From: Diospyros lotus
Taxonomy: Eukaryota; Streptophyta; Magnoliopsida; Ericales; Ebenaceae
NCBI RefSeq assembly: GCF_014633365.1
Contig: NC_068349.1
Coordinates: forward strand, 23,264,753 to 23,328,752
Reading direction: 5' to 3'
DNA length: 64,000 nt
Shown piece after piece: positions 32,733-44,300 of the stretch. Made by a program: the position numbers and the translations under genes. Under the pieces are notes generated by a model. It saw only the letters and a program-made list of their open reading frames with translations. It was not told the origin of the DNA and did not search any database. The stretch's first letter is position 1, and each line of letters starts with the position of its first letter.

Positions 32733-35072
32733 TGTGACAACCCGCCACCCGGAGCCTCGACTAGCATAGAGGATTCGTGAGGAGGTCATCAATAGAATGA
32801 TACAGAAATAACTCAATTAAAAACGTTCAACCCAACCACCACCAGAGAGGAATAACATCGAAACATCCATAAACACTCTCTGTATTAACACATATGCACA
32901 TCTATTCATGACATAATTACACAAGTTCTAAGCCTTCATTAAATACAAAACCCCAAGCCATGACCACAACAACACATACATAGGCCTTCAAAATATAAGA
33001 GAGTGACAAGTTCTCTATAACACAACAAAAGACTTCTAATCACCTTGCCTTTAAGTAATCTCTGTACACAGTTAAGTCCCTGGAGATCCACCTTTGCTAG
33101 ACTCGCCTTCAGCCTTACCTTTGCCCTTTCCTGGATGGTGTAAGAAGCAAGAGAATGAGTCACAAGGCCCAGCAAGTATAACAACGAAATATTAAAATCA
33201 TGATCAATAAGAATAAGCCACAAAAGAAATATAACCCGATACAAGTAGGTCGTAATGCCCATAATAAGGTACACCTACTAGAAGGTGAAACACTAGCCCA
33301 ACCATACCATGCACACAAACTCAATAATAAGAGATGATGCATGCACATATCCCTACCCTGACACTATATATCCAATAATATCATATGCTCGGGGCCAGAC
33401 AACTCCACTCCCAAGGCAATGCCTGAGGCCAGTCAGCTCGACCCAAGATTTATACACTTATCGAATGACATTTGGGACTAGATATCTCAACTCCAGGTTA
33501 ACACCTATGGCCAACCAGCTCCACCCAAGGTTAAATTCTCATCATAGGCCACGAGGTCACTGGGGCCAAATAGCTCAACTCCTAGGGTCACGCCTACCCA
33601 TGGCATACACCCTTAAGGCTAATCTGCTCCACCCAATGCCTTGGCTCCCTTATTCACTTAACATATACATGAAAATGTACGAAACCATGCCCCAAAGTAT
33701 GCACATTAGTTGTGAATCCCATAATAATTTCTACTCAACCCAAACCTCAAGCAGGGAAATGTCAAGGAATGCTCATTGTCACTCGAGGCCATTAGTGCAT
33801 GAAATGCGCTTCAAATATGCATCTCAAACATCTCTCATAATATTCATTCATGAGACCCTAAAACTCAAATCAAGAAATGCCACGGATCGTGGATTGGCTC
33901 CCAATCCTAATTAGTATGACTTTAAACCCTAGGGAGACCCTTCAAATATTGTCCAAATAATACCCATAATATATCAAATCGAAGCCTATCGATTCTAGTT
34001 TACAACGCTTCAAATGTTTTGTCAATCGGATATCTATATAAAAAGTTATGATCAAAATAGTATAGGGTGCGCAGTGTAGTCTACTGCGGGAGTCGACTTT
34101 TAACACCCGGGAGTCGACTCTCGAGGCAAAGTCGACTGTCACATGCCCAGAGTCGACCTAACCGAGAGCAAACCTGGGGGAATCGACTCCCAGACCCCAC
34201 CAGTCGACTCTTGAACCCCCAGAACCCAAAAATGACGAGAAACACACCCCCAAACTCCTCCAACTCTCCCTAAACTCAAATCTAAAGCCAAAATACACCA
34301 TTCCCAAAAAAAGATAGGGTGGAACAAACCCTATTGAAGTCACAAAATAATTCCAACCATCACATTCAAGAATTTTGGGAGATTTACAAAGATCTTTACA
34401 TAGATCTCAATCAAAAGCATAAAAATCATGGGGGTTCTCTTCTTTCACAAATAATCCTCAAAACATCATGATTTAAAGATTTTGAAGAGGAGTAGAGGAG
34501 AACTTGCCTTTGCCAAACCTCTTGAAAACCTTGCTTGGAGAAACCACCACAACCTCCACATCTCCATAGCCAAGAAACTAAGACAAAAGAAGGAGGAGAA
34601 GAAGATGAAGCTACTCCTAACTTGCTCAAACCTTCCTTGAAGCATCAAAAGCAAAGAAAAATGGAGAGGAAAGCAAGCCCTAGCCTCCCCTCCTTGCTCT
34701 CTCGATCACTCCCTCTCTTCTCTCCCATTTTGCCTTCTAATTTCTTCTTCTAATATATATATATATATATCCATACACTCCCTCAATTACCAAAATGCCC
34801 TTATTACAAATAACATAAATGGAAATTATTTACTTACAAATAATAGTTTAAACATAAATCAAACTCCACAATTTTCATAAAATGTTTATTTACATTCTTT
34901 GCAAAGTTGTGGGTCCCACTTCCATTAAACTCAAACCTTTGATTTTTCACATCCCCTCTACTTTGGTCACATTACCTAAAAATAACACATATAATGTCTC
35001 AAATTCATGATCCCCTTAATTAAATATTCCTTTCCCATATTAATATAATCAGACCGAATAACGGTCGTTACA
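32733..35072 (-). repeat. Chromovirus 3' LTR
   Basis: 2340 bp. In element sense TGTAACGACC at 35072 to GGGTTGTCACA at 32733. Contains a TATA-rich run (34752-34771) placing transcription start near 34720, a degenerate repeat of GGCCA-AGCTC words (33390-33640) and a cluster of GTCGAC palindromes (34092-34208). Open frames here are not coding. Confidence 0.9.
34092..34208. repeat. Cluster of GTCGAC palindromes in the chromovirus LTR
   Basis: Exact GTCGAC at 34092, 34113, 34131, 34152 and 34203, plus a one-base variant (ATCGAC) at 34182, mostly within AGTCGACT. Spacings are 21, 18, 21, 30 and 21. The equivalent cluster in the 5' LTR is at about 53908-54025. It lies downstream of the TATA run in element sense, hence in the transcribed R-U5 part. 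Confidence 0.85.
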
Positions 35073-35091
35073 ATTTCTCCCCCCGTTAAAA
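35073..35091 (-). promoter_or_regulatory. Chromovirus polypurine tract
   Basis: In element sense AACGGGGGGAGAAAT lies directly against the 3' LTR (TGTAACGACC). Confidence 0.85.
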
Positions 35092-36700
35092 GAATTTGGT
35101 CCCCCAAATTCATATCTGGCTATTCAAACAATTGGGGAAGAGTTTGACTCACATCATCTTCAAGTTACCATGTGGCCTCTACCGTCTCATGCCACTGCCA
35201 TTGCACGTTTACATAAGGAATGGTCCGATTCCTTAACACCTTTTCTTTCCAGTCCAGAATGACTATAGGAAACTCTTCATACGATGCGTCTTCCTGGAGC
35301 TTAAGGGTATGCTAATCTATAATATGCTGAGGGCCTTGCATGTACTAGTCCAAACATCGACACATCGATTGTGCACACCAACCAACTGCGGTGGCAAGGT
35401 TAAGCGATAGGTTAAAGACCCTACCTATTCCAAATCTCAAAAGGTCTAACATATCGCAGATTAAGTTCCCTTAGAACTCCAAATCTCCACACACCCTTCG
35501 CAAGCATAATTTAAAGGCACGGCGTAGTCTATCAGCATAACTCTTTTGAGGGTCTTGGGTCGCTTTCATCCAAGCCCTAATAAGATAAATCTTTCCTGTT
35601 GTCTATTCAATCACCTCAATCCCCAACCTAACTCTCAATATATCCTTTAGGGTTTGTATGGCCTGCTCAGTCTGACCATCTGTCTTATGGGTGGAACGTG
35701 GTACTGAATCTCACCCAGGGCACCAATACCTCACACAAGGCTCCCCAAAGATGAAAGGTGATGCTACTATCTCGATCTAACACAATACTGACTAGGACCC
35801 CATGCAACCTCACAATCTCCTTAAACCAACCATCTATCTGTGGTTAAAAACATTATAATGGGGGAAAAATATAGAATCAATACATTGAATATAGATCATC
35901 TTTCCATAACCTTTCATGTAATACATAATATCGAATGCGAGATGACGAATAACTATGCACATCGGGAGTAAACAATTTAAAACCAAAATTCACATGTTTC
36001 ATTCCCTTAGTGTGGTCTATCTCTATGCCACCAAGATCCCCTTCGACGAACTATCTCACGCCAGTTATAAACATGGATGGCGGACTATCTCACGCCCATC
36101 CAGGGTGGACTATCTCACACCCTAACATATACGTGGTGCACCAACGGCTAACTCTTACTGTGGTTAGCGATGCAAAGTTCTAACTATTACTCCTTTTGAT
36201 ACACATTTCATACCAACATTAGTATTATCAATGCCACATGTAATATATCTCATACAAGTATCACCATCCATAGTCCACATTAACATACATGCATTCACTC
36301 ACATGTGTCAATATATATCAAACAAACAATGCGGATTTCAATTTTCCCGTATGCAATTTATGAACGAAATCATGAATGATACATATAGCATAGTAGAATA
36401 ACAAGAGATATGAATGCAACAAATACCACCATAACATGATTTAGTTAGACGATCCATGATCACCCATTTTGCATCATATCCCTTTCGAGTTCTAGGCAAG
36501 CCCATCATAAAATTCTATGGAGATGTGATCCCATTCCATTTCGGAACCCGTAACGATTGTAATAATCTAGTGGGCTTCTAATGTTCTACTTTTATTCGTT
36601 GGAACTCTACACATTGGGATGCAAATTTAGCCACCCCTATTTTTAGTCTAACCCACCAAAACTAACATCACAAATTCTAGTACATTTATTCATGCCTACG
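35092..36700 (-). pseudogene. Chromovirus integrase and chromodomain-like tail, relic
   Basis: Many stops and frameshifts, but motifs read in order on the minus strand: LLQSLRVPKW (about 36545-36580) and GYDAKWVIMDRLTKS (36437-36500) from the integrase core, IVRLHGVLVSIVLDRDS (35764-35818) around the second catalytic Asp, TDGQTEQ (35661-35690), then ILDWKEKVLRNRTIPYVNV (35195-35262) and TVEATW (about 35172-35192), the C-terminal chromodomain-type tail. About 590 bp (roughly 35843-36430) is inserted between the first two catalytic regions and reads as noncoding. Confidence 0.75.
35843..36430. other. Noncoding insertion inside the integrase relic
   Basis: Separates integrase motifs that are normally about 30-50 codons apart. 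Contains three copies of GACTATCTCAC or its variant AACTATCTCAC (about 36049, 36083 and 36108). Terminal motifs and a target duplication were not found, so the type of insertion is unknown. Confidence 0.45.
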
Positions 36701-37800
36701 CGGATAATATAGCAAGTCTTATAAGCTTTTGTCAAATTTTTCTCTTATCCTTTCAGTCTCAGGCACACAAATTCGGTCTTGGTATAATAACAATTCATTA
36801 TCCCTTTGACTGAACCCCAAGACACCAAATTTCTCCATATCAAATAAAATTATAACTACTTTTTCAACAGTAGGCTAAGACACCCAAATTTGCTTAATCA
36901 AATCTAACTGCATCCTTATTCGACCATATAGCATAATAGGTCTCCTTCCGAGCAAAGAGATAGACAACTACTCAGTTGCTCCAACAATAACCACCTGTGT
37001 ATTATTATGTCTATAATGTACACCCCTTGCTGACTTAAGGCACCAACTACTACATAGTAAATTTCTATCTACTTCGAGAAATAGCTAACCCAGAATGGTA
37101 GTTAGTTTCACTTTCCTTTCTTAGAAACATTTCTCACAAACCTTATTCCATTCAATTTTTTTTTTTTGTGCCCCTTTCCATGTTAATTTCATCAATGAAA
37201 AAGACAGACAAACTAACTCCTTAATGAAATATCAGTAGTATCCAACCAATCCAAGGAAACTGTGAATTGCAGTGACTGTCGTGGGTTTAGGCCAATCAAC
37301 CACTATCTTAATCTTCTCGGGATCAACAAAAATACCATCCCCTATGACCACACGCTCTCAGACCCCACATGTGACTACCAGAATCACACTTACTAAGTTT
37401 GGCATATAACAGTCATTCCTTGAGTCTCTGCAATATAGTACCCAAATGCATCTCACGTCCCTCTCTACTAGTGATGAACTAAAATGTCATCAAGATAGTT
37501 AGTGAGTTTGCAAATGATTATAAATGTGTCACATACCCGCAGGCAACAATTTTGTATCTCAGCCACATATCGTTCAATATAATACTTCTATGCCATGCCA
37601 TTGCGTAATATGTTTCCTCGTCCTACTTTTTCATAAAAATGGTACTCAACATAGAATGCACATTTTCGTAGAACTAGAACCACAGTCATCTACACCACAA
37701 CAGCACCCAAAAGCACGTATAGATCGCAGTGGGACTCAAACCCATAATTTCCAACATCATATGTCGCTGTGGAAACTTGAAGTAAATTACCTTTGACACC
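36701..37800 (-). pseudogene. Chromovirus reverse transcriptase and RNase H, relic
   Basis: On the minus strand YLDDILVH (about 37474-37500) is the RT active-site motif, with both Asp residues present. Downstream VDPEKIKIVVDWPKP and HSFLGLVGYY (37236-37327) mark the end of RT. Both are followed by stops and frame changes. The RNase H part (36701-37200) is too decayed to place residues. Confidence 0.7.
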
Positions 37801-38289
37801 CTTCCCTAGCATAATGGTGGAACAACCAATCCATACCGGGGATAAGATCAAGTCAAGATCTTTAATATCAATACAACTAAATCACCCATGCTCTGGTATT
37901 AAGGCAATTGAACATTAGAAATCATAAGAGCAAATTAAAAAAAATAGAAAGGTAATAAATAAGAACTACTGACAACATTTACATAACTTCTTACCATATC
38001 CTACATAATCCATTCCCCATGCCATCATGAGGACCCATGACCTCCCTTAAAATACTTATACATGTATATACATATTTATCTAAACATTAACGCCACATTA
38101 GCATTGGGACCAATGTCCCAAAAGAGTATCCATTTCCATGACATAACACCATTCGAGACATTCATGCCCTCAAGCAGCCATCGACCCTTTAGATTTAGTA
38201 CTCAGCATAATTAGAAATATATTTAAATTCCTCGTCCTTCAAGGACGAGCACACTCAACTCATCTATAAACTACAGGACACCACAGGTA

Positions 38290-38882
38290 ACATCCCCCAC
38301 AACTTGCATGCAACCATTTTATCGCCTTACACCCGTTCAACAAATTCATAAACCTCTTGTATTTCCACCCATGTGGGTTTCCTGCCAGTATACCACTGCC
38401 TGACAATTTCCCACCACTGCTCCATGTTACCCCTCAAATAGAGTGAAGCCAACCATAGCACTTAATTATCATCCTAACCCATTGAATGTAGATGCTTTTC
38501 CCCATATAGTATCCAATTCGTTATCGCTAAAATATCCACACCTCCATAGATCTCAGGGGTTGGAGTGCCATAATATTCTTAAACAACTGGCAGCCAGCAC
38601 GACTACTAGTGCCCTATCCCACAGGGTCAGTAGTCATGTCAACAATGATGCCCACCGGGTGCCCTACAACCCTGTGAGGCACCTGATCACCCTGCCTCAC
38701 ACCGACAACAATAAGTACCTCAACCGTCCTCTACATCCTTGCCATAGCCCTCGCAATTTCATTATTTCCTAGCGCTAATATCTAATAAACCCTTCTGGAG
38801 ATTCAGACACAACTAAATGTGCGGGCACAAATCGACCACTGCCTCAACTACGTGTAGGTGGCCTCCCTTGGTGTGTACTCAT
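38290..38882 (-). pseudogene. Chromovirus gag, relic
   Basis: Likely start codon at 38880-38882 (MSTHQGRPPTR, then a stop). A clear Gag-like stretch YLRGNMEQWWEIVRQWYTG (about 38380-38436) follows, continuing TWVEIQEVYEF towards 38340. The remainder is frameshifted. The zinc knuckle and protease expected between here and RT are not recognisable; 37801-38290 is featureless to me. Confidence 0.6.
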
Positions 38883-39047
38883 CTTCCATGAACAACCAAC
38901 ACATTTAAAACTTAAATCCACGTTATAAACCCATATCGAACCATAAATCATATCCTCAACCAAGTGCACATTGAACCAGGGGACATATCCCTAACTACCC
39001 CCAAAATACCTATGTGTACAGAGACTCATCCTAACCCTTCAACCATT

Positions 39048-39059
39048 GCTCTAATACCA
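39048..39059 (-). promoter_or_regulatory. Chromovirus primer-binding site, tRNA-Met type
   Basis: In element sense TGGTATTAGAGC, one transition from TGGTATCAGAGC, three bases from the 5' LTR end at 39063. Confidence 0.8.
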
Positions 39060-39062
39060 AAC

Positions 39063-39475
39063 TATGACAGCCCACCACCCGAAGCCTCAGTTAGCATGGA
39101 GGATCTGTGGGGAGGTCATCAATAGAATGATACAGAAATAACTCAATTAAAAACGTTCAACCCAACCACCACTAGAGAGGAATAACATCGAAACATCCAT
39201 AAACACTCTCTGTATTAACACATATGCACATCCATTCATGACATAATTACACAAGTTCTAAGCCTTCATTAAATACAAAACCCCAAGCCATGACCACAAC
39301 AACATATACATAGGCCTTCAAAATATAAGAGAGTGACAAGTTCTCTATAACACAACAAAAGACTTCTAATCACCGTGCCTTTAAGTAATCTCTGTACACA
39401 GTTAAGTCCCCGGAGATCCACCTTTGCTAGACTCGCCTTCAGCCTTACCTTTGCCTTTTCCTGGAATGGTGTAAG
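39063..39475 (-). repeat. Chromovirus 5' LTR, first piece
   Basis: Matches 32733-33145. The first 54 bases differ from the 3' LTR at 11 positions, all transitions, whereas the next 345 bases differ at about seven. Interrupted at 39475 by the LARD (duplication GTAAG at 39471-39475) and continued at 49786. Confidence 0.9.
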
Positions 39476-41363
39476 TGTAATACCCGGTATTACATGGTAT
39501 TGAAAATAAATAGATTTTATTAATTTGGCAGGACCTCGAGTGGTCCGGGAAGGCCAAAAGTCAATTACGAGTAATTAATTAATAAAATTGCCGAATTGAC
39601 GGCTGGGACTGCCTCGGGACTTGGGTGTCTAGGGAAGTTGGCAAGGGATTGGTGAGCGTCTTGAGATGAGGATAGTGATGCTGGTAGCGATCCGACCGGG
39701 AATAATTTTCAGAATAAATTATGTATAAGCCCGAGTGGGTGCCAATATCGAATAGTCGGAGGGGACCTCCTGGAAGCTGCAGGAACCCTAAGGGTGGTCC
39801 GATTTTGCGAGCAAGGCAACCCTTAAGTGTTTTCGGGTCAAATTAAGGTCTCGTGCAAGCGCAGGGACGAAATTGGCTTTATCGAGTAAAAAATCAAATC
39901 ATTAATTTTGGAGAATTAATGTTTTAGTGACTTGTGGGAAATTAATTAAAATCTTGGGAGGGCCCAAGTACAATTATTAGAATTCTCCAAGTACAATTAA
40001 ATTGTCCCTTAAGTGTAATTATCTGAAGATAAAGGGATTAAATTTTGTAATATATATATATTATATATGCTCGTGTGTGAGTGATTAGGAAGCTTCAAGG
40101 AAGCTTCCTAGATGTGTTCTCTGCCATTGTAATATGAGAGATGGTCGAACTAGAGAGGGCGAGAATGAGATGAGCCGAGAGAGGCATTGTGCGCGAGATC
40201 GAGAGAGAGTGAGTGAGAGCTGGCCGAGTTCGGCCATGGGAGAAGCTGCCATTGAAGCCGGCGAGTGAAGCTGGAGCAGCGTCGGGCAGCGGCCAGCGAC
40301 GGTCGTGGCCGAGGCAGAGGCGGCCCACGGTGGCGGGAAGCGGTTGCGAACGACAGCCAGGGGCTGTCTTAGCCAATGGAGGCGGCCGGAGGTGCGGCTG
40401 TGGCTGGTTTTCGCGGCCATGGCCGCCGCGAGGGGAGGTCGGGCAGCAGCGTCGCTGCTATGCGCGGTGTGGCCGCGAGCAGCCGGTGGTGGCCGCTGAG
40501 GGCGGTGCTGCGAGCGACGGCGGGCATCGGGCCAGGCGAAGGCGTCTGGAGGAGCTGGTGCAGGCGCGAGCAGGGTAGCCTCGCGAGGAAGAAGAAGAAG
40601 CACAGTGGCTGCGCGCGGGAGAAGAAAACCAAGGAAGAAGAAAGGAAAAATAAAAAGAAAAAGAGAAAAAAAAAGAAAATAAGAAAAGAAATAAAAAGAA
40701 AATATGGAAAATTGGGAAAAATAGCTGAAAAATTCCAGAAAAATGAGGGAAAGTTCTGGAAATTAGTTTGGGGCTTGAAGAGCTTGTCGGAAGCTCAAAA
40801 ATGGAATTTTGGGCGCGAGCGGCAGCTCGGGAGGCAACGTCGGTGTAGGCGTTTCCGAATTTCTCTCCAAATGAGTCAAGGTAAATTAATATTTTCTTCC
40901 CCAGTTAATTGCATTAAGCGAGTTAATGTAAAATAGTTATTTGTGGGATTAAACCCTGTGCCGGGGTTGTTTAGAAAATTGTTGAGGGATGGTTTTGATG
41001 GTGTGTGTGGCGAAGTTGAGGGCATTGGTTTAATGCCGGATGTTGATAGAGTTGGGTTTGTGTGTATTTGTATCTAGGTTCGTCCAAGGAGGCGATGATC
41101 CTAGAAGAGCTCGGAGTTCAGGCTGGAGTTCGTGCCGAGGCAGAGAGGAGGCTTCGAGCCAGTTAAGGGACGGCCCCATGTGGAGGTGGCCTTGCAAGTG
41201 GGTAAATGTGTTTGATAATGTTTTTATGTTGCATTGGCATGTAGTTCCCACCTAGGGCGTTTCCTGTTGAAACATAGTCCAACCCTTCAGTTGTGGTTTG
41301 ATAGGTGAGTAATCTGGTCGATTATTTACCGGTGGCACTCGTAAGTGGGAGCGGGTCGTTACA
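39476..41363 (+). repeat. LARD 5' LTR (with internal deletion)
   Basis: 1888 bp, TGTAATACCCGG...GGTCGTTACA. Contains a TATA run (40051-40068), a GC-rich segment (40200-40600), an A/G-rich segment (40585-40700) and the conserved end CACCTAGGGCGTTTC. It lacks the segment 48971-49661 of the 3' LTR; the junction falls at a TAGT (41247-41250) that borders the missing segment on both sides. Confidence 0.9.
40051..40068 (+). promoter_or_regulatory. TATA run of the LARD 5' LTR
   Basis: TATATATATATTATATAT, followed by CTCGTGTGTG about 30 bases before the GC-rich leader. Same run at 47777-47794 in the 3' LTR. A likely core promoter for the element RNA. Confidence 0.55.
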
Positions 41364-41365
41364 GT

Positions 41366-41377
41366 TGGTATCAGAGC
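41366..41377 (+). promoter_or_regulatory. LARD primer-binding site, initiator tRNA-Met
   Basis: TGGTATCAGAGC, two bases after the 5' LTR end, a perfect match to the plant consensus. Confidence 0.9.
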
Positions 41378-44300
41378 ATGGCTAGCGATATAAGTGAGGA
41401 AAGCTAGCGTGCTTAAGTGTTAAGTGTGGTTGGTTAAGTGATTAATGTGAGTAATTGCCAGAGTTTTGGAATAGAGGATGTCTGGCATGGTTGAATGTAA
41501 GTCAAAATGTCTTAGCTGCTGAGTTGGGGTCGAGAACAATTGATTTGAAATTTTGAGATTTCAATGTAAGGTTGGTCCGATAACCTCGAATGTTGGATAG
41601 GTGGACTAAGGACCCTAAGAGATTGGGTCAAGTCATTGAGGCCTGCAATGGCATGTTTGGATATTCCTGTTCTTGGGATGAGAAAATACCCTGGATTGAG
41701 AAGATATACCTGTGAGAGGTATACGAGTTAAGCAATGAGGAACCAAAAACCCGAGTGTGGGTGTTGGTGTCAAGAAAACTCGAATGTGGCATTTCGGGGA
41801 TATGAAGTGTTTTATCAATGGGAACTCCTTGAGATTGAAGTGTTGAGGCTCGTGTGGGGACACGAAGCCGAAGCATGACTAGTCTGGGAAGGGATTAGTG
41901 GGGCGTCCCTATGTCAAGGATTCGCCGAGCAAGTTCGAGGGAATAGAGTTGTCCCTTGGAAGCGGTGCAGTAAGGCGTGTGCGCTTGAGATAAAACGAGC
42001 TTAAGTAGGTGCTAGCTCGAGGCTCAAGGAAAAGATTCAACATCAGGCGATGTGATCGTATTGTTATAATGACCCCGGCGTGGATGTGCCTAGGGTATGA
42101 GTGGACCTTAGTTGGTTTCGTGATGAGACGAGGTCTATCCTTGGGAATGATAAGCATGTGGCAAGTGGACCCTAGCGGGTGTTTGCACGAGATGGAAGTC
42201 CCAAGTGAGTCGAGCTGGAATCTAGGGGAATCCAGATTGGGTATTAAAGAGTTGGTCATGTGTTGATATGAGCATGAGAGCCATTGGGTTAGAAGTCCTG
42301 GTTGAGTAAGGCCAAGTGACCGTTCATGTGATCGATGGATGAGGGGCCAATCAAAACTCTCATTATGACACTTGGGGTCTAGTGGGAGGCCTAAGGTCGG
42401 GAGATGAGAGGTGAATAGACCCTCATTATGATGCTTGGGGTCGTGATGACGCCTAAGGTCTCGAGACCCTTGATGGGAGACGTGGAGGTCACCCAATGAA
42501 GGGTATGAACGGTGTGTGTGTGTGGTCTGAGGGCGATGAGTGTGTGGCAACAGGACATCTGTGGGCTATGCGCGCAATGGAAATGCCAACTTCGGATGCC
42601 AAGTGGGCAGGGGCATGGCGAGTAATGTGGAGGCCCCGAATTTAAATTCCAAGTCATGGGAGCCTGAGAGAGGCCTGCTGGAAAGCCAAGTTGGGCGTCG
42701 TGACTAAATGCACTGTGGGTGTGCAAGGAGAGACGAGAGGTCTCGATTTACCTGGAGGGTAATGGTAGGTGCTCGATGGTTATGGGTACCTAAGCTTGAG
42801 ATAGGCTCAGCATGTTGGTTGTGGTTTGAGAGTCTCTTAAGCGGTAAGAGATGCAGAGTCCTAAGGAGTAAGGCTTGTGGTATGAGCTTGAGGTTATCAA
42901 GGCAAGGATAACCAAGTAAGTTGGCTTTGGTAAGATGGTGGTGGAACCATCGTAGCTCGAGAAGGCTTTAAGTAGCCTTGATGCTAAGGGTGCAAGGCTC
43001 GATGTGACGGATCTGATGCTATGGACCGTGTGGCAGAGGACTAATGAGTTGGCTCGCGTTGAGGGCAAGTAGCTCATGGGCCTGAGCAATTTAGTGAACT
43101 ACAGGTGACGGTCAAATGCCGAAGATTTGGAGCAGCACCCTAGGAAATTTGGTCAGATGAGTCTAAGAATCTCCTGCTAAGGATAGGACATCTAGAGTAG
43201 TCCTAAGGAGAAAACGTGGAATGCGGTAATGATCCGATAGATTTGCTGTCGAGTAGGACGCTTGGTAAGAATAGTGGCTGCAAGCGTAACGAGGTAGTCA
43301 TGTCAAGTTCGATTTCAGAGGTGTGACTGAAAGGCTGAAAGTCACATTACGGGGTGCGAAACAGATCAGAGTGGGACCTGAGCCATGCTGTTGGAAACTG
43401 TTGTTGTGCCAGTGTATGGGAGCAACACGGTAATGATGATTAGGTGTTGGCTCTCCGAAGCACAGGGTAACACGATGGGGAACCAGTGTTGGGCCAGTGT
43501 ATGGGAGTGACACGGTAATGATGACCAGGTGTTGGCTCGCCTAAAGCACAGGGCAACACAGTGATTATGCAGATGGTCAGGGGCTAAAGATTTGTGAAAT
43601 GCGGTACGGTGACGAAAGTTGTGGCCAGTTCCACAATTCAATTGCTAGTAATAAGAGTTATCATGGTGTTGCACCCAAGTGGGGTTTAAGCCCTTTATCT
43701 CGTTAAAGTAGTGTCAAGGCGATTTAGCGAAGTGGTTTGGCTAATGTTTGGGTGTTGTAGCGCTTCGAGATGTTTGAGAAAGAAACCCGGGGAAAAGAAA
43801 CGGGTCTAGCGTGGGAATAACGCTACAGTTGATGCCTACGGTTGACGGGTCTAATGCCAAGGACCACTAGATATAGACGGTTAGTTCATCGTAGTGCCTT
43901 TTGCTGTCTTGGCAGCAGGAAGATTTGTGAATTGATTGGGTGATATCCTGTGGTATGAAAACGAGATGCGTGGCAATGCTCCTTGTTAAAGGATGCTAAC
44001 GCAGTTGTGGTTAAATTGATCGCAATTGATCGGGTAGATTGAGATGATGGACCCAGTGTGATCTTGCAGTAATGCATGAAGATGAGTTGATTGGTGGAGT
44101 CGGTGAATGGCTCCAGAATGTTACGTAAGTGCCGTGGAGGGCGAGACTTACGAGTTGGAAACCAACCATGAGATGGGGATATTGAAGCGTGTAAAGGCTT
44201 CGAGTAAAGGGATCCCTAATCTTGTGAAGTGAGTTGTGGCAGGCTGAACGTGTGGCTGAGGCACGGTTTGAAATTCGTGAAGGCTTGCAGTTGCACGGTC

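Noticed and set aside
33309..33914. 201-codon plus-strand frame in the chromovirus 3' LTR, partly repeated at 53418-53777
   Set aside because: Lies within an LTR antisense to the element, is frameshifted between the two LTR copies and follows a degenerate noncoding repeat.
34092..34208. Evenly spaced palindromes considered as a CRISPR-like array
   Set aside because: Repeats are only 6-8 bp, spacings vary from 18 to 30, and the context is a plant LTR.
40376..40936. 186-codon frame in the LARD LTR, repeated at 48102-48662
   Set aside because: It is present twice only because the LTRs are duplicates about 1% apart. Composition is Gly/Ala/Arg-rich then Lys-rich, from GC-rich and A/G-rich DNA, with no recognisable domain.
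41909..42550. 213-codon minus-strand frame in the LARD core
   Set aside because: Low-complexity His/Pro/Ser/Thr sequence caused by a G-rich plus strand; no start context, domain or partner frame.
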